Shown piece by piece: positions 56,499 to 64,000 of a stretch of 64,000 nucleotides of DNA. The notes beneath the pieces are model-generated. The model worked only from the letters and a program-made list of their open reading frames with translations, did no database searches and was not told the DNA's origin. Source of the stretch: Faecalicatena sp. Marseille-Q4148 (GTDB lineage Bacteria; Bacillota; Clostridia; Lachnospirales; Lachnospiraceae); the NCBI GenBank assembly GCA_018228665.1, contig CP073692.1, forward strand, positions 1,116,001-1,180,000, written 5' to 3'. Positions within the stretch are counted from its first letter, which is position 1. Each line of letters begins with the position of its first letter. The translations under genes and the position numbers were made by a program.

Positions 56499-57814
56499 CT
56501 CAATCCTCCTGCCGCACTATGAAATGTCACATCATCAAATAAGGTGAGCTGTCGGTAGTTCATCTCCCTAATCTCTCTTGGCAGTTTCTCTTTCGTACTG
56601 AGCAAATTCCTTGTGATCGCATCTTCTTCAAACTTTATCGGATACATCATCTTACCGGAACAGGTAATAAAATAGATTGCTCTCCTTAACACGACTCCCA
56701 TCTTCTTCAAATCTTCAAACTGAATCTTTCCAAGCCTTCTCGCACGGACAATCCGTCCCGCTGACTTATAACCAATTCCCGGAACCCGCAAAAGTGCATC
56801 GTAGGGAGCCAGGTTAATCTCCAGCGGAAAGTACTCCAAATGCCTGAGCGCCCAGTCACACTTCGGATCAAACAGCGCATTGAAATTAGGATTTGATTCT
56901 GTCAGAAGTTCATCTGCCTCAAAACCATAATAGCGCAGAAGCCAGTCCGCCTGATATAATCTGTGTTCCCGCAAAAGCGGAGGACCTTCGTCACATCTCG
57001 CCGGAAGCGCCGCGTCATCATTCACATGGACAAAAGCAGAATAAAATACTCTTTTTAACTGAAACTTCCGATATAATGATTCTGCAACATGGAGAATCTG
57101 AAAATCCGTCTCCGGAGTTGCTCCGATAATCATCTGGGTACTCTGTCCCGCCGGAACAAATTCAGGGGCATGTCGAAATGCCATGAGTTCCTGACGATTC
57201 TCCTCCATCTGATTCTGCACAAGCCGCATTGGTGTCAAAATATTCTTTCGAGACTTATGCGGTGCAAGCTTTCTCAGCCCCTCTGCCGTCGGCAGTTCTA
57301 AATTCACACTCATGCGGTCTGCCAAAAAACCAGTTCTGCGGATCAGTTCCGGATCTGCTCCCGGAATCGCTTTCACATGAATATATCCTTGAAAATGATA
57401 TTCTCTGCGCAATTTTAAAAGTGTTGCATAGAGCAGTTCCATCGTATGATTGGGACTTTCTATCACTCCGGAACTTAAAAACAGACCTTCAATATAGTTT
57501 CTCCGATAAAACTCTATCGTCAGACGGCATACTTCCTCCGGAGTAAACGAAGCTCGAATCACATCATTCGAAGAGCGGTTAATACAATACTTACAATCAA
57601 AAATACATTCATTCGTAAACAGAATCTTCAAAAGCGAAATACACCTTCCGTCTGCGGAAAAACTATGGCAGATCCCTGACTTCACACAATTCCCGATGCC
57701 TTTCCCATCTCCTCTGCGTTCACTTCCGCTTGAAGTACATGCCACATCATACTTGGCTGCATCAGACAGAATATTCAGCTTTTCATATATTGTCATCTTT
57801 TCCATTATCTTCAT
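56495..57814 (-). CDS. Putative DNA modification/repair radical SAM protein (TIGR03916 type)
   Basis: The radical SAM triad is C70, C74 and C77 in NECIFDCKYCINRSSND. Conserved motifs FLSSGVIESPNHTMELLY and QSTQMIIGATPETD fit the family. A helix-hairpin-helix DNA-binding motif, LLRVPGIGYKSAGRIVRARR, lies near residue 340. The protein is 439 residues. GAGG stands eight bases before the ATG. It is known beside a uracil-DNA-glycosylase-like partner in many genomes. Two LexA-like boxes frame its promoter. Confidence 0.88.
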   Translation of the reverse strand: MKIMEKMTIYEKLNILSDAAKYDVACTSSGSERRGDGKGIGNCVKSGICHSFSADGRCISLLKILFTNECIFDCKYCINRSSNDVIRASFTPEEVCRLTIEFYRRNYIEGLFLSSGVIESPNHTMELLYATLLKLRREYHFQGYIHVKAIPGADPELIRRTGFLADRMSVNLELPTAEGLRKLAPHKSRKNILTPMRLVQNQMEENRQELMAFRHAPEFVPAGQSTQMIIGATPETDFQILHVAESLYRKFQLKRVFYSAFVHVNDDAALPARCDEGPPLLREHRLYQADWLLRYYGFEADELLTESNPNFNALFDPKCDWALRHLEYFPLEINLAPYDALLRVPGIGYKSAGRIVRARRLGKIQFEDLKKMGVVLRRAIYFITCSGKMMYPIKFEEDAITRNLLSTKEKLPREIREMNYRQLTLFDDVTFHSAAGGLR

Positions 57815-57830
57815 GCAAAACGCCTCTTTT

Positions 57831-57898
57831 CGAACATTTGTTTGTTTTATTTTAACCTGTCTGATTCAAAAAAGCAAGTGTTTTCGAACATATATTCG
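57831..57898 (-). promoter_or_regulatory. Promoter with two LexA (SOS)-like boxes
   Basis: TTGCTT (57872-57877) and TAAAAT (57849-57854) are 17 bases apart. CGAACATTTGTTTG lies at 57831-57844, near the transcription start, and CGAACATATATTCG at 57885-57898, just upstream of the -35. Each differs by one base from CGAAC-N4-GTTCG. Confidence 0.72.
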
Positions 57899-57921
57899 TT
57901 TTTTCTTTTTTTTCTGCCCAA

Positions 57922-57970
57922 AATAAAACATCCCCCTTCCACCAGCAATGGTAGAAAGAGGGATGTTTGC
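57922..57970 (-). terminator. Terminator of the mrp gene
   Basis: AAACATCCCTCTTTCTACCA pairs with TGGTGGAAGGGGGATGTTTT around TTGC with a few mismatches, ending in TTTTATTTT on the minus strand. Confidence 0.8.
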
Positions 57971-58025
57971 TCTTCGCTGCAGAGATTCGCTTCTCACTGC
58001 ATACTCACGATATTCTGTTGGAATA

Positions 58026-58862
58026 TTATTTCAGATATGCTTCCACTCCTGCCAGATATTCATTCTCTACCTGCCAGAACCGTTCTGCCTCCACATACTC
58101 TGCAAGTTTTGTATCGATCGGCATCTTACCAAGCACCGGAATTTCCAGTTCTTCAGCCACTTCTTCAATATGACTCTCGCCAAATACATTGATACGTTTT
58201 TTACAGTCCGGGCATTCCAGATAGCTGTAATTCTCCACAACTCCCAGCACCGGAATATCCATCTTCTTAGCCATATTATAAGCTTTCTTTACGATCATAC
58301 GGACAAGATCCTGCGGAGAAGTAACAATCACTACTCCGTCTACCGGAAGAGACTGGAATACTGTCAGCGGAACGTCTCCGGTTCCCGGAGGCATATCTAC
58401 AAGAAGATAATCTAATTCTCCCCAGATAACTTCTGACCAGAATTGCTTTACAACACTTGCAATAATCGGACCTCTCCAGATTACCGGATCTTCCTCGGAT
58501 TCCAAAAGCAGATTCACAGACATAATCTTTGTTCCGTCTTCTGCCTCTATCGGGAAAATACCATCCTGACTTCCAACTGCTTTCCCATGAATTCCATACA
58601 TCTTCGGAATCGACGGACCTGTAATATCTGCATCAAGAATTCCTACTTTATATCCCTGTTTCACAAGTACGCGGGCAATCGATGCCGTAATCATTGATTT
58701 ACCGACACCGCCTTTACCGCTCACAACACCAATTACTTTTTTTACATGAGACAGTGGGTTCGCCGGCTCATGCATATCTGTTTTCTTGCTGCTGCAAGTT
58801 GCCGCATGTGCACAGCCTTCACAGCTCTCTTTGCTGCATGTATTTTTGTTTTCTTCTGCCAT
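58026..58862 (-). CDS. mrp: Mrp/NBP35 family Fe-S carrier ATPase
   Basis: The P-loop is the deviant Walker A GKGGVGKS in GVVSGKGGVGKSMITAS. Further motifs are DADITGPSIPKMYG, DMPPGTGDVPLTV and ENYSYLECPDC with the CxxC that binds a bridging Fe-S cluster. The N-terminus has extra cysteines (CSKESCEGCAHAATC). It is 278 residues; I prefer the ATG at 58862 (MAEENKNTC). It likely loads clusters onto apoproteins. Confidence 0.92.
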   Translation of the reverse strand: MAEENKNTCSKESCEGCAHAATCSSKKTDMHEPANPLSHVKKVIGVVSGKGGVGKSMITASIARVLVKQGYKVGILDADITGPSIPKMYGIHGKAVGSQDGIFPIEAEDGTKIMSVNLLLESEEDPVIWRGPIIASVVKQFWSEVIWGELDYLLVDMPPGTGDVPLTVFQSLPVDGVVIVTSPQDLVRMIVKKAYNMAKKMDIPVLGVVENYSYLECPDCKKRINVFGESHIEEVAEELEIPVLGKMPIDTKLAEYVEAERFWQVENEYLAGVEAYLK

Positions 58863-58909
58863 AATGACATACACTCCTTTATATTCTCTCAAATTTGTTA
58901 TGCTTTATT

Positions 58910-58938
58910 ATTCTATCACTCTATATCGTACTATTCAA
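58910..58938 (-). promoter_or_regulatory. Candidate promoter of mrp
   Basis: TTGAAT (58933-58938) and TAGAAT (58910-58915) are 17 bases apart on the minus strand. The -35 box falls in the last codons of the MATE gene. Confidence 0.6.
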
Positions 58939-60322
58939 GGGTACTCATATCTCTTGTCACGTCTTTAATCCATTTATAACCGTAAAACCGTTTCAAAGTA
59001 ATCGGAAGTTTAATGATTTCATCACTCATTAAAAGCATATAGACAATCTGTACCGGGGCATGGAATACAAATGCCGCAAGTGCTCCAAGCAAAATAGAGC
59101 ATCCCCACATCGTTCCAACATCCAGAGCCAGACCAAACTTTGTATCCCCTCCGGAGCGAAATACCCCAACAACCAGTGTTGTATTTAATGCCTGCGCCAC
59201 TGTGAAATAAGACATTACAAAGAACATAAATGTTAGATAGCTCTGTGCTTCCGGTGTAAGAGCCATCACTGCATTGGCGATCGGAGCCGCGATCAGAATC
59301 AGACCTCCGCCAATACAGCCTGCAATCAGACTCAACTTGATAAATTTGCGTCCATATACTTTTGCATCTTCAAACCGCTGTTCTCCAATCGTTTTTCCAA
59401 GATAGATCGCCGTTGCATTGCATATTCCAAAGGCAACGACGGTCGCAAGCTGCCGCGCTACCTGTGCCACAGAATTGGCAGCCACTGCCGCACTTCCTAA
59501 ATGACCGATTACCGCCGTATTTGCTGAAGAGCCAAGTCCCCACATCAGCTCATTTAACACTACCGGAAGCGAATACATGAGAAAATCTCCCATCAGAAGT
59601 TTATCTGTAGTAAAAAGATCTCTTATATGTATTTTTACAATTTTGTTTTTCACAGTTGCATACCAGAAAACAATTGCCGCTTCCACAACACGGGCCGCCA
59701 GTGTTCCTATCGCAGCACCCACGATTCCAAGCTTCGGCATACCAAACAGTCCAAAAATCAGCACTGCATTGATGAGAATGTTGACAAGTAATGAAACACT
59801 GTATACAACCGTTGCAATCACAACTTTCTCAATACTTCGCATGATATTCAGATAGATTTGCGTAAATGCCATCAGAAGATACGATACACCTACGATTCTT
59901 AAATATTTTACACCTTCCTGAATGACTTCCGGTTCAGAAGAATAAATCCGCATTAACATATCCGGAATACAAAATGCTGCCGCTGCAAAAAATAACGCCA
60001 CCAGAAAGGCGATCCGAAATGCCATACCAAGTATTTTTTCAATCGTTCTGCAATCTCCCTTTCCCCAATATTGTGCTGTCAGCACCGTCGCGCCGGACGT
60101 TACCCCCATAAACACAAGCGTCATAACAAACTGGATCTGACCGGCCAGAGATGCACCTGAAAGAGCTGTCTCACCAACCAGCCCAAGCATAAATACATCC
60201 GCTGCCGTTACTCCCACGTTGATCAGGTTCTGAAGTGCCATTGGAATAATCAGCACAAGTACCTGTTTGTAGAACTGTTTCCAATTAATTCCGGAAACAT
60301 CTTCTGAATAATTTTTCGCCAT
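58931..60322 (-). CDS. MATE family efflux transporter
   Basis: The 463-residue protein has twelve predicted membrane segments and the MATE start LVLIIPMALQNLINVGVTAADVFMLG. Its AAGGAG site overlaps the end of the MoxR-type gene, only six bases away, so the two are surely co-transcribed. The exported compound is unknown. Confidence 0.92.
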   Translation of the reverse strand: MAKNYSEDVSGINWKQFYKQVLVLIIPMALQNLINVGVTAADVFMLGLVGETALSGASLAGQIQFVMTLVFMGVTSGATVLTAQYWGKGDCRTIEKILGMAFRIAFLVALFFAAAAFCIPDMLMRIYSSEPEVIQEGVKYLRIVGVSYLLMAFTQIYLNIMRSIEKVVIATVVYSVSLLVNILINAVLIFGLFGMPKLGIVGAAIGTLAARVVEAAIVFWYATVKNKIVKIHIRDLFTTDKLLMGDFLMYSLPVVLNELMWGLGSSANTAVIGHLGSAAVAANSVAQVARQLATVVAFGICNATAIYLGKTIGEQRFEDAKVYGRKFIKLSLIAGCIGGGLILIAAPIANAVMALTPEAQSYLTFMFFVMSYFTVAQALNTTLVVGVFRSGGDTKFGLALDVGTMWGCSILLGALAAFVFHAPVQIVYMLLMSDEIIKLPITLKRFYGYKWIKDVTRDMSTLE

Positions 60323-60328
60323 TTTTTC

Positions 60329-61831
60329 TTACTCCTTTTCACGCATTTCCTGTTCCACCTCATTCAGTTCAGAAAGGATCTCTTCTCTTGTTTCTTCAAA
60401 CAGCATTCCCCGATGGTGTTTGTAATAAAGATCACAGCCATTTTCCTTAATAAACTGTATTGCATAGTAATTTGTATCAAGTTCTGTCACAAAAATTACC
60501 ATCTCCTGGCTCTCTCCGAAAGCGGCTTCCAAAAATAAAAACGCATGTTCCAGTGCAGCCCCGACTGTTTTGATCGACAGTTCCCTCCTCTGCACTTCCT
60601 GTGCAAACGCCTCTTTTACATATCTTAACGCATCCTCCCCTTGAAGATGCTCTAAAAGAATGGCTTTTCCATAGCCTTCCAGTGTTGTACAGATACGTTT
60701 TGCCATCCGGTTTTCTGCCTTCGTCATCTGTTCCGCTGTTCGAAGCCCTTCGTATTTCTGTTCTGCTGCAAGAATCGTCTCCGTAAAAGCTCCTCCTGCC
60801 GCCTGAAATGACTTGAGCCAGCCAAAGAGTTCTGTCACAAAGCGGTCTGTATCATAAGCATTCCGGAACAGTTCATTTAACTTTCCAAGTAAAAGTCCAA
60901 CTACACTAAGTCTCTCGTCAAAAGCTGCAAACTTCAGCCGTTCCAACGTACTATCACTGTACTGTCCTTCCAAAATCTTCTCCAGACCATAATCTTTTTT
61001 GTATTTTGCATACAATTCTAAATAATTTGCAAAATCCTTTGCAATTTTCCAATGTCGTATATACTGATACACAATTTCCCGGTCAATCGTCTTATCAAGT
61101 TTCTCATATGCCTTGATTAATTCCGATAAATCTTCCCAGCCTCGTGCCGTCACAAATCGCTTGCCATCTACCGTTGTTTCCATACGATAGAAATTTTCTT
61201 TTTTTAGCTCCAGATAAGCAAGGATTGCCGGATGGATTCCTTCCCGATAAGCATATTCCTTCCATACTTCAAAGTTTTCTTCTACATGGATCATCTTAAT
61301 CCGGTCTAACGTAACAACATCAAACTCCCGAACAGATTTATTATACTCCGGCGGATTCCCGGCTGCTGCAATTACCCAGCCCTCCGGCACTTTCTGATTG
61401 CCGAATGTCTTGCACTGGAGAAACTGCAGCATTGTCGGTGCAAGTGTTTCTGAGACGCAATTAATCTCATCAATAAACAAAATTCCCTCCCGTATTCCGG
61501 TCTGCTCCATCTTCTCATATACGGCTGCAATAATCTCACTCATCGTATATTCTGTAACTGAATAAGCTTGTCCACCGTACATTTTTTCTTTAATAAACGG
61601 CAGCCCCACCGCACTCTGTCTTGTATGATGTGTAATTGTGTAAGCCACAAGATTAATCCCGCACTCTCTGGCAATCTGCTCCATAATCTGTGTCTTTCCG
61701 ATTCCTGGCGGGCCCATCAGAAGCACAGGTCGCTGCCGGATCGATGAGATGGCATATTCTCCATCCTCATCTTTCATCAGATACGCTTCCACCGCATCTT
61801 TTATTTCCTGTTTTGCACGCTTGATGTCCAT
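60329..61831 (-). CDS. MoxR-like AAA+ ATPase
   Basis: Walker A is GPPGIGKT at 40-47, Walker B is GILFIDEINC near residue 125, and a sensor region reads VIAAAGNPPEYNKSVREFD. About 250 further residues form a helical C-terminal part without a recognised domain. It overlaps the upstream VWA gene by 31 bases. MoxR ATPases act with VWA proteins as chaperone pairs, as RavA with ViaA. AGGAGG stands 11 bases before the ATG. Confidence 0.88.
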   Translation of the reverse strand: MDIKRAKQEIKDAVEAYLMKDEDGEYAISSIRQRPVLLMGPPGIGKTQIMEQIARECGINLVAYTITHHTRQSAVGLPFIKEKMYGGQAYSVTEYTMSEIIAAVYEKMEQTGIREGILFIDEINCVSETLAPTMLQFLQCKTFGNQKVPEGWVIAAAGNPPEYNKSVREFDVVTLDRIKMIHVEENFEVWKEYAYREGIHPAILAYLELKKENFYRMETTVDGKRFVTARGWEDLSELIKAYEKLDKTIDREIVYQYIRHWKIAKDFANYLELYAKYKKDYGLEKILEGQYSDSTLERLKFAAFDERLSVVGLLLGKLNELFRNAYDTDRFVTELFGWLKSFQAAGGAFTETILAAEQKYEGLRTAEQMTKAENRMAKRICTTLEGYGKAILLEHLQGEDALRYVKEAFAQEVQRRELSIKTVGAALEHAFLFLEAAFGESQEMVIFVTELDTNYYAIQFIKENGCDLYYKHHRGMLFEETREEILSELNEVEQEMREKE

Positions 61832-63144
61832 AACTTTTCTTCCTCCTGCTCTTTCACATCTTCTTCCTCGATTACAAGCTTCATCGCCCAGGGCGGTACA
61901 TCCACATCTTTATAGTCCTTCTGCATAAATACAAACGCAGTATCATAGGGTGGTTTTTTCTCCGGATAGCTTCCCTGTCCATCCGTAAAATAAAGCACAC
62001 CTCTAAGCTGTTCAAATTCTCCGCGTTCCAAAAGTTCTGCAATATATTCAAATGCCGGACGGAAATCTGTTCCGCCTCCGCCTTTCATTTCCAGATGTTC
62101 CATATAGGCTTTTAGTTCTTTTTCTTCAGTAATTCTAATATCTTCCTGTACCCTTTCATCGCATTGGATAATGTGGATCTTCACTTTCCGGAAGAAGCTT
62201 TCCTGTTCACACAAAATGCTGTACGTCTCCTCCAGAAAATTCCTGACCAGCTCCCCGGAACAGGACATGGAGGTATCAACCACGATCACAAACTCTTCCA
62301 CCTTTTTTACTTCTTTCCACTCTTGTGGTTCAATCAGCGGAAGATTTCCATAAAATCTCAATCCATAACTGTAAAAAGTATAATCAAATGAATCTGCATC
62401 TACACCAATTTCTTCCCGAAACACTGAAAATTTTCTCAAAAATTCCCGATAATCATATCGTTCTCTATTTTCAATCTGCATCTGTTCCAGCAAATCTCCT
62501 GCATCTTGAGTACTTTCTTTCGCAAAGGTCTCCATCTCTGTCTGCATCTGCTCACTCACATCTTCCCAGCGATTCTGAATTTCCGTTTTTCGCTTCGGAT
62601 CTTCACTGTTTTCCCAGAAACAGTGATCGTCCACAGTAAATTCTTTCTGAAGCTTCTGAAATTCTATTTCTGTCAAGTTCATGTGTTCTAATTCCCGATA
62701 CACCTTTTCCGCTGTAAGAACCCGCATCTTCTGCTCCATCTGCCGGTAGGTTTCTCTCCTAAGAGGCGACCGCCCCCGCCGCACATTTCTCAGATCCAGG
62801 CTGTCAATAACCGACTCAATGACAATATCACAGGCAAGTGAAAACAATTCTTTCTCACGGCTTCCTTTTTTCAGCATATGCCGGAAAATACAGTGCAGTA
62901 CCATATGGAGATACAGCCGGTTTACCTCTATCCGGTCTTCCCGATACAAACCGCCCAGATCTCTGACATTAAAGTAAATAAAAAGTCCGTCTGTACCGGC
63001 TGTTTTCACTTCGTTATCCATTTGAAAAACAAATCCGGATAACGCCACATCGAGAAATCTCATCCGGACATAGAGTTCATTTCCGGCCGCCCTTAAAATT
63101 CTGCATCCAATTTCATAGAGACGCCCATTCTCCAATTCTTTCAT
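61801..63144 (-). CDS. DUF2201-type VWA protein with metallopeptidase-like N-terminus
   Basis: The 447-residue protein has a histidine set H80, H84 and H89 in LHMVLHCIFRHM, like the HxxxH metallopeptidase-like region of COG3864/DUF2201 proteins. A helical middle part follows, then a VWA domain with the MIDAS motif DTSMS at 290-294, GGGTDFRPAFEY and FTDGQGSYP. The C-terminus is acidic. AGGAGAGG precedes the ATG. It lies between the LRR and MoxR genes. Confidence 0.85.
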   Translation of the reverse strand: MKELENGRLYEIGCRILRAAGNELYVRMRFLDVALSGFVFQMDNEVKTAGTDGLFIYFNVRDLGGLYREDRIEVNRLYLHMVLHCIFRHMLKKGSREKELFSLACDIVIESVIDSLDLRNVRRGRSPLRRETYRQMEQKMRVLTAEKVYRELEHMNLTEIEFQKLQKEFTVDDHCFWENSEDPKRKTEIQNRWEDVSEQMQTEMETFAKESTQDAGDLLEQMQIENRERYDYREFLRKFSVFREEIGVDADSFDYTFYSYGLRFYGNLPLIEPQEWKEVKKVEEFVIVVDTSMSCSGELVRNFLEETYSILCEQESFFRKVKIHIIQCDERVQEDIRITEEKELKAYMEHLEMKGGGGTDFRPAFEYIAELLERGEFEQLRGVLYFTDGQGSYPEKKPPYDTAFVFMQKDYKDVDVPPWAMKLVIEEEDVKEQEEEKLWTSSVQNRK

Positions 63145-63154
63145 CTATCCTCTC

Positions 63155-64000
63155 CTACCATTCAAATAACTTTGGCTTTGCTTTGTATCTTTTATGTTTT
63201 TCTTCCATTAAAAAGCTGACAAATTCTGTCTTTCTTTTCTCTGCCGCAAAATCTAGCGCAGCATTTAGTCCTTCTTCCGTCCATAGATTACTTTCTGTTA
63301 AATAAAAAATTCCCTTCTCCCACTCTCGAACGATCAAAAATGCTGCCGCCTCCTTCACATTTGCTCTGACATATTCTTCGTACCGTTCTTTCGCCTCCTC
63401 TGAAAGCTGGTACGGAAACAGCAAACGCGAAAATACAAGTTCAAATACAGTTTCTTTCTCCTCTCTTGCTCTGGCATAAACAAACATCTCATCATATCTT
63501 TTGTAATCTACTTCCTTATTATATATGCATTGTCGATAATTTCCTCCCGATCCGTGGTATTCTGTCATGACAATCCTTGCCGGAGTATTCTCCACCGCTT
63601 CTTCATAATGTTCCGGAAAAATCAGTCTGGCCGTTTCTTCCTTCCCGTTTGTGTGATACCGAAGTGTTACCGAAAGACAAAATCGGTTTTCTGCAACAAT
63701 ATCCCGCAGACAGCATTTCCGCCCATGATAAAGATCTACTTCAATCTCCCGAATGCGGCATCCGGTAAACACTCCTCCCCCAATATCCTGAAGTGTATCC
63801 GTCAAAACTATCTTCTGAAGATTTGCACATCCATAAAGAGCATATCTTCCGATTCGTCTGACCGTATCCGGCAAAATCACTTCTCTTAGATCTTTTCCAT
63901 GTTCCGAAAATGTATATGGACCAAGCGCTGTAACACTGCGTCCCTCTATGTTCTCCGGAACTATGACAGCACTTCCACTTCCGACATATTTTACTATTTC
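63155..64000 (-). CDS. BspA-type leucine-rich-repeat protein (5' end outside the window)
   Basis: The frame stays open to the window edge, with no start seen. LRR_5 repeats are present in ALGPYTFSEHGKDLREVILP and IGRYALYGCANLQKIVLT (a long stretch in all), ending near IGGGVF. The last 150 or so residues are not repeats but an alpha-helical region (SEEAKERYEEYVRANVKEAAAFL, ALDFAAEKRKTEFVSFLMEEK) that resembles an ankyrin-like end. It lies 10 bases before the VWA gene. A cytosolic or surface location cannot be told without the N-terminus. Confidence 0.8.
   Translation of the reverse strand, partial: EIVKYVGSGSAVIVPENIEGRSVTALGPYTFSEHGKDLREVILPDTVRRIGRYALYGCANLQKIVLTDTLQDIGGGVFTGCRIREIEVDLYHGRKCCLRDIVAENRFCLSVTLRYHTNGKEETARLIFPEHYEEAVENTPARIVMTEYHGSGGNYRQCIYNKEVDYKRYDEMFVYARAREEKETVFELVFSRLLFPYQLSEEAKERYEEYVRANVKEAAAFLIVREWEKGIFYLTESNLWTEEGLNAALDFAAEKRKTEFVSFLMEEKHKRYKAKPKLFEW

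Overview
The window is a piece of chromosome from a low-to-mid GC Firmicute, most likely a Lachnospiraceae-type gut Clostridium (Dorea, Mediterraneibacter or Blautia-like). The basis is strong AGGAGG ribosome-binding sites, TTGACA/TATAAT promoters, a T-box in front of cysS, the Firmicute order cysS-mrnC-rlmB-sigH, a meso-DAP dehydrogenase, a single-chain purL, and many family types common in that group. This taxonomic call is inference. Nearly all genes lie on the minus strand. I see no prophage, insertion sequence, CRISPR array or rRNA.

Layout. 1-6.6 kb: tRNA and ribosome modification (mtaB, thiI with its cysteine desulfurase, rsmE, prmA), a His-less HPr-like protein and the manganese exporter mntP. 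6.7-11.5 kb: DAHP synthase and DAP dehydrogenase, a PflX-type radical SAM protein, two overlapping flavodoxin-like reductases and a cyclophilin. 11.5-16.7 kb: a condensation-like/membrane fusion protein, an esterase, a PfoR-like membrane protein and a MATE pump. 16.8-20.3 kb: a cytosolic parvulin behind a 40-residue Cys-rich peptide, a QueG-like Fe-S protein and a DnaJ-like cochaperone. 20.3-26.9 kb: a marR-MATE-OLD nuclease-phospholipase D-DUF362 operon. 27-31 kb: a LysR regulator and a csoR-copA copper operon with a CopZ-like domain nested in copA. 31-34 kb: a two-component system with a PepSY lipoprotein. 34-39.5 kb: alcohol dehydrogenase, an unknown membrane protein, sigH, rlmB, mrnC and T-box-controlled cysS. 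39.5-45 kb: a GNAT protein, ispF, the metNIQ transporter and a LysR regulator. 44.9-45.4 kb: a duplicated tRNA-Val/tRNA-Met pair. 45.5-52 kb: gdhA, purL and a DUF1461-type membrane protein. 52-58 kb: a LysR regulator, a Rad3-type helicase with a Cas4-like N-terminus, a second His-less HPr-like protein, and a radical SAM/partner DNA-repair pair behind two LexA-like boxes. 58-64 kb: Mrp ATPase, a MATE transporter, and a MoxR ATPase / VWA metallopeptidase-like / leucine-rich-repeat cluster that runs off the end.

Most of the window is housekeeping. The items most worth a second look are the nested CopZ start in copA with the CsoR operator inside the csoR promoter, the SOS-type boxes on the radical SAM repair pair, the MoxR-VWA-LRR cluster, the two monocistronic HPr-like genes without the catalytic histidine, the Cys-rich peptide in front of the parvulin, and the OLD-nuclease operon.
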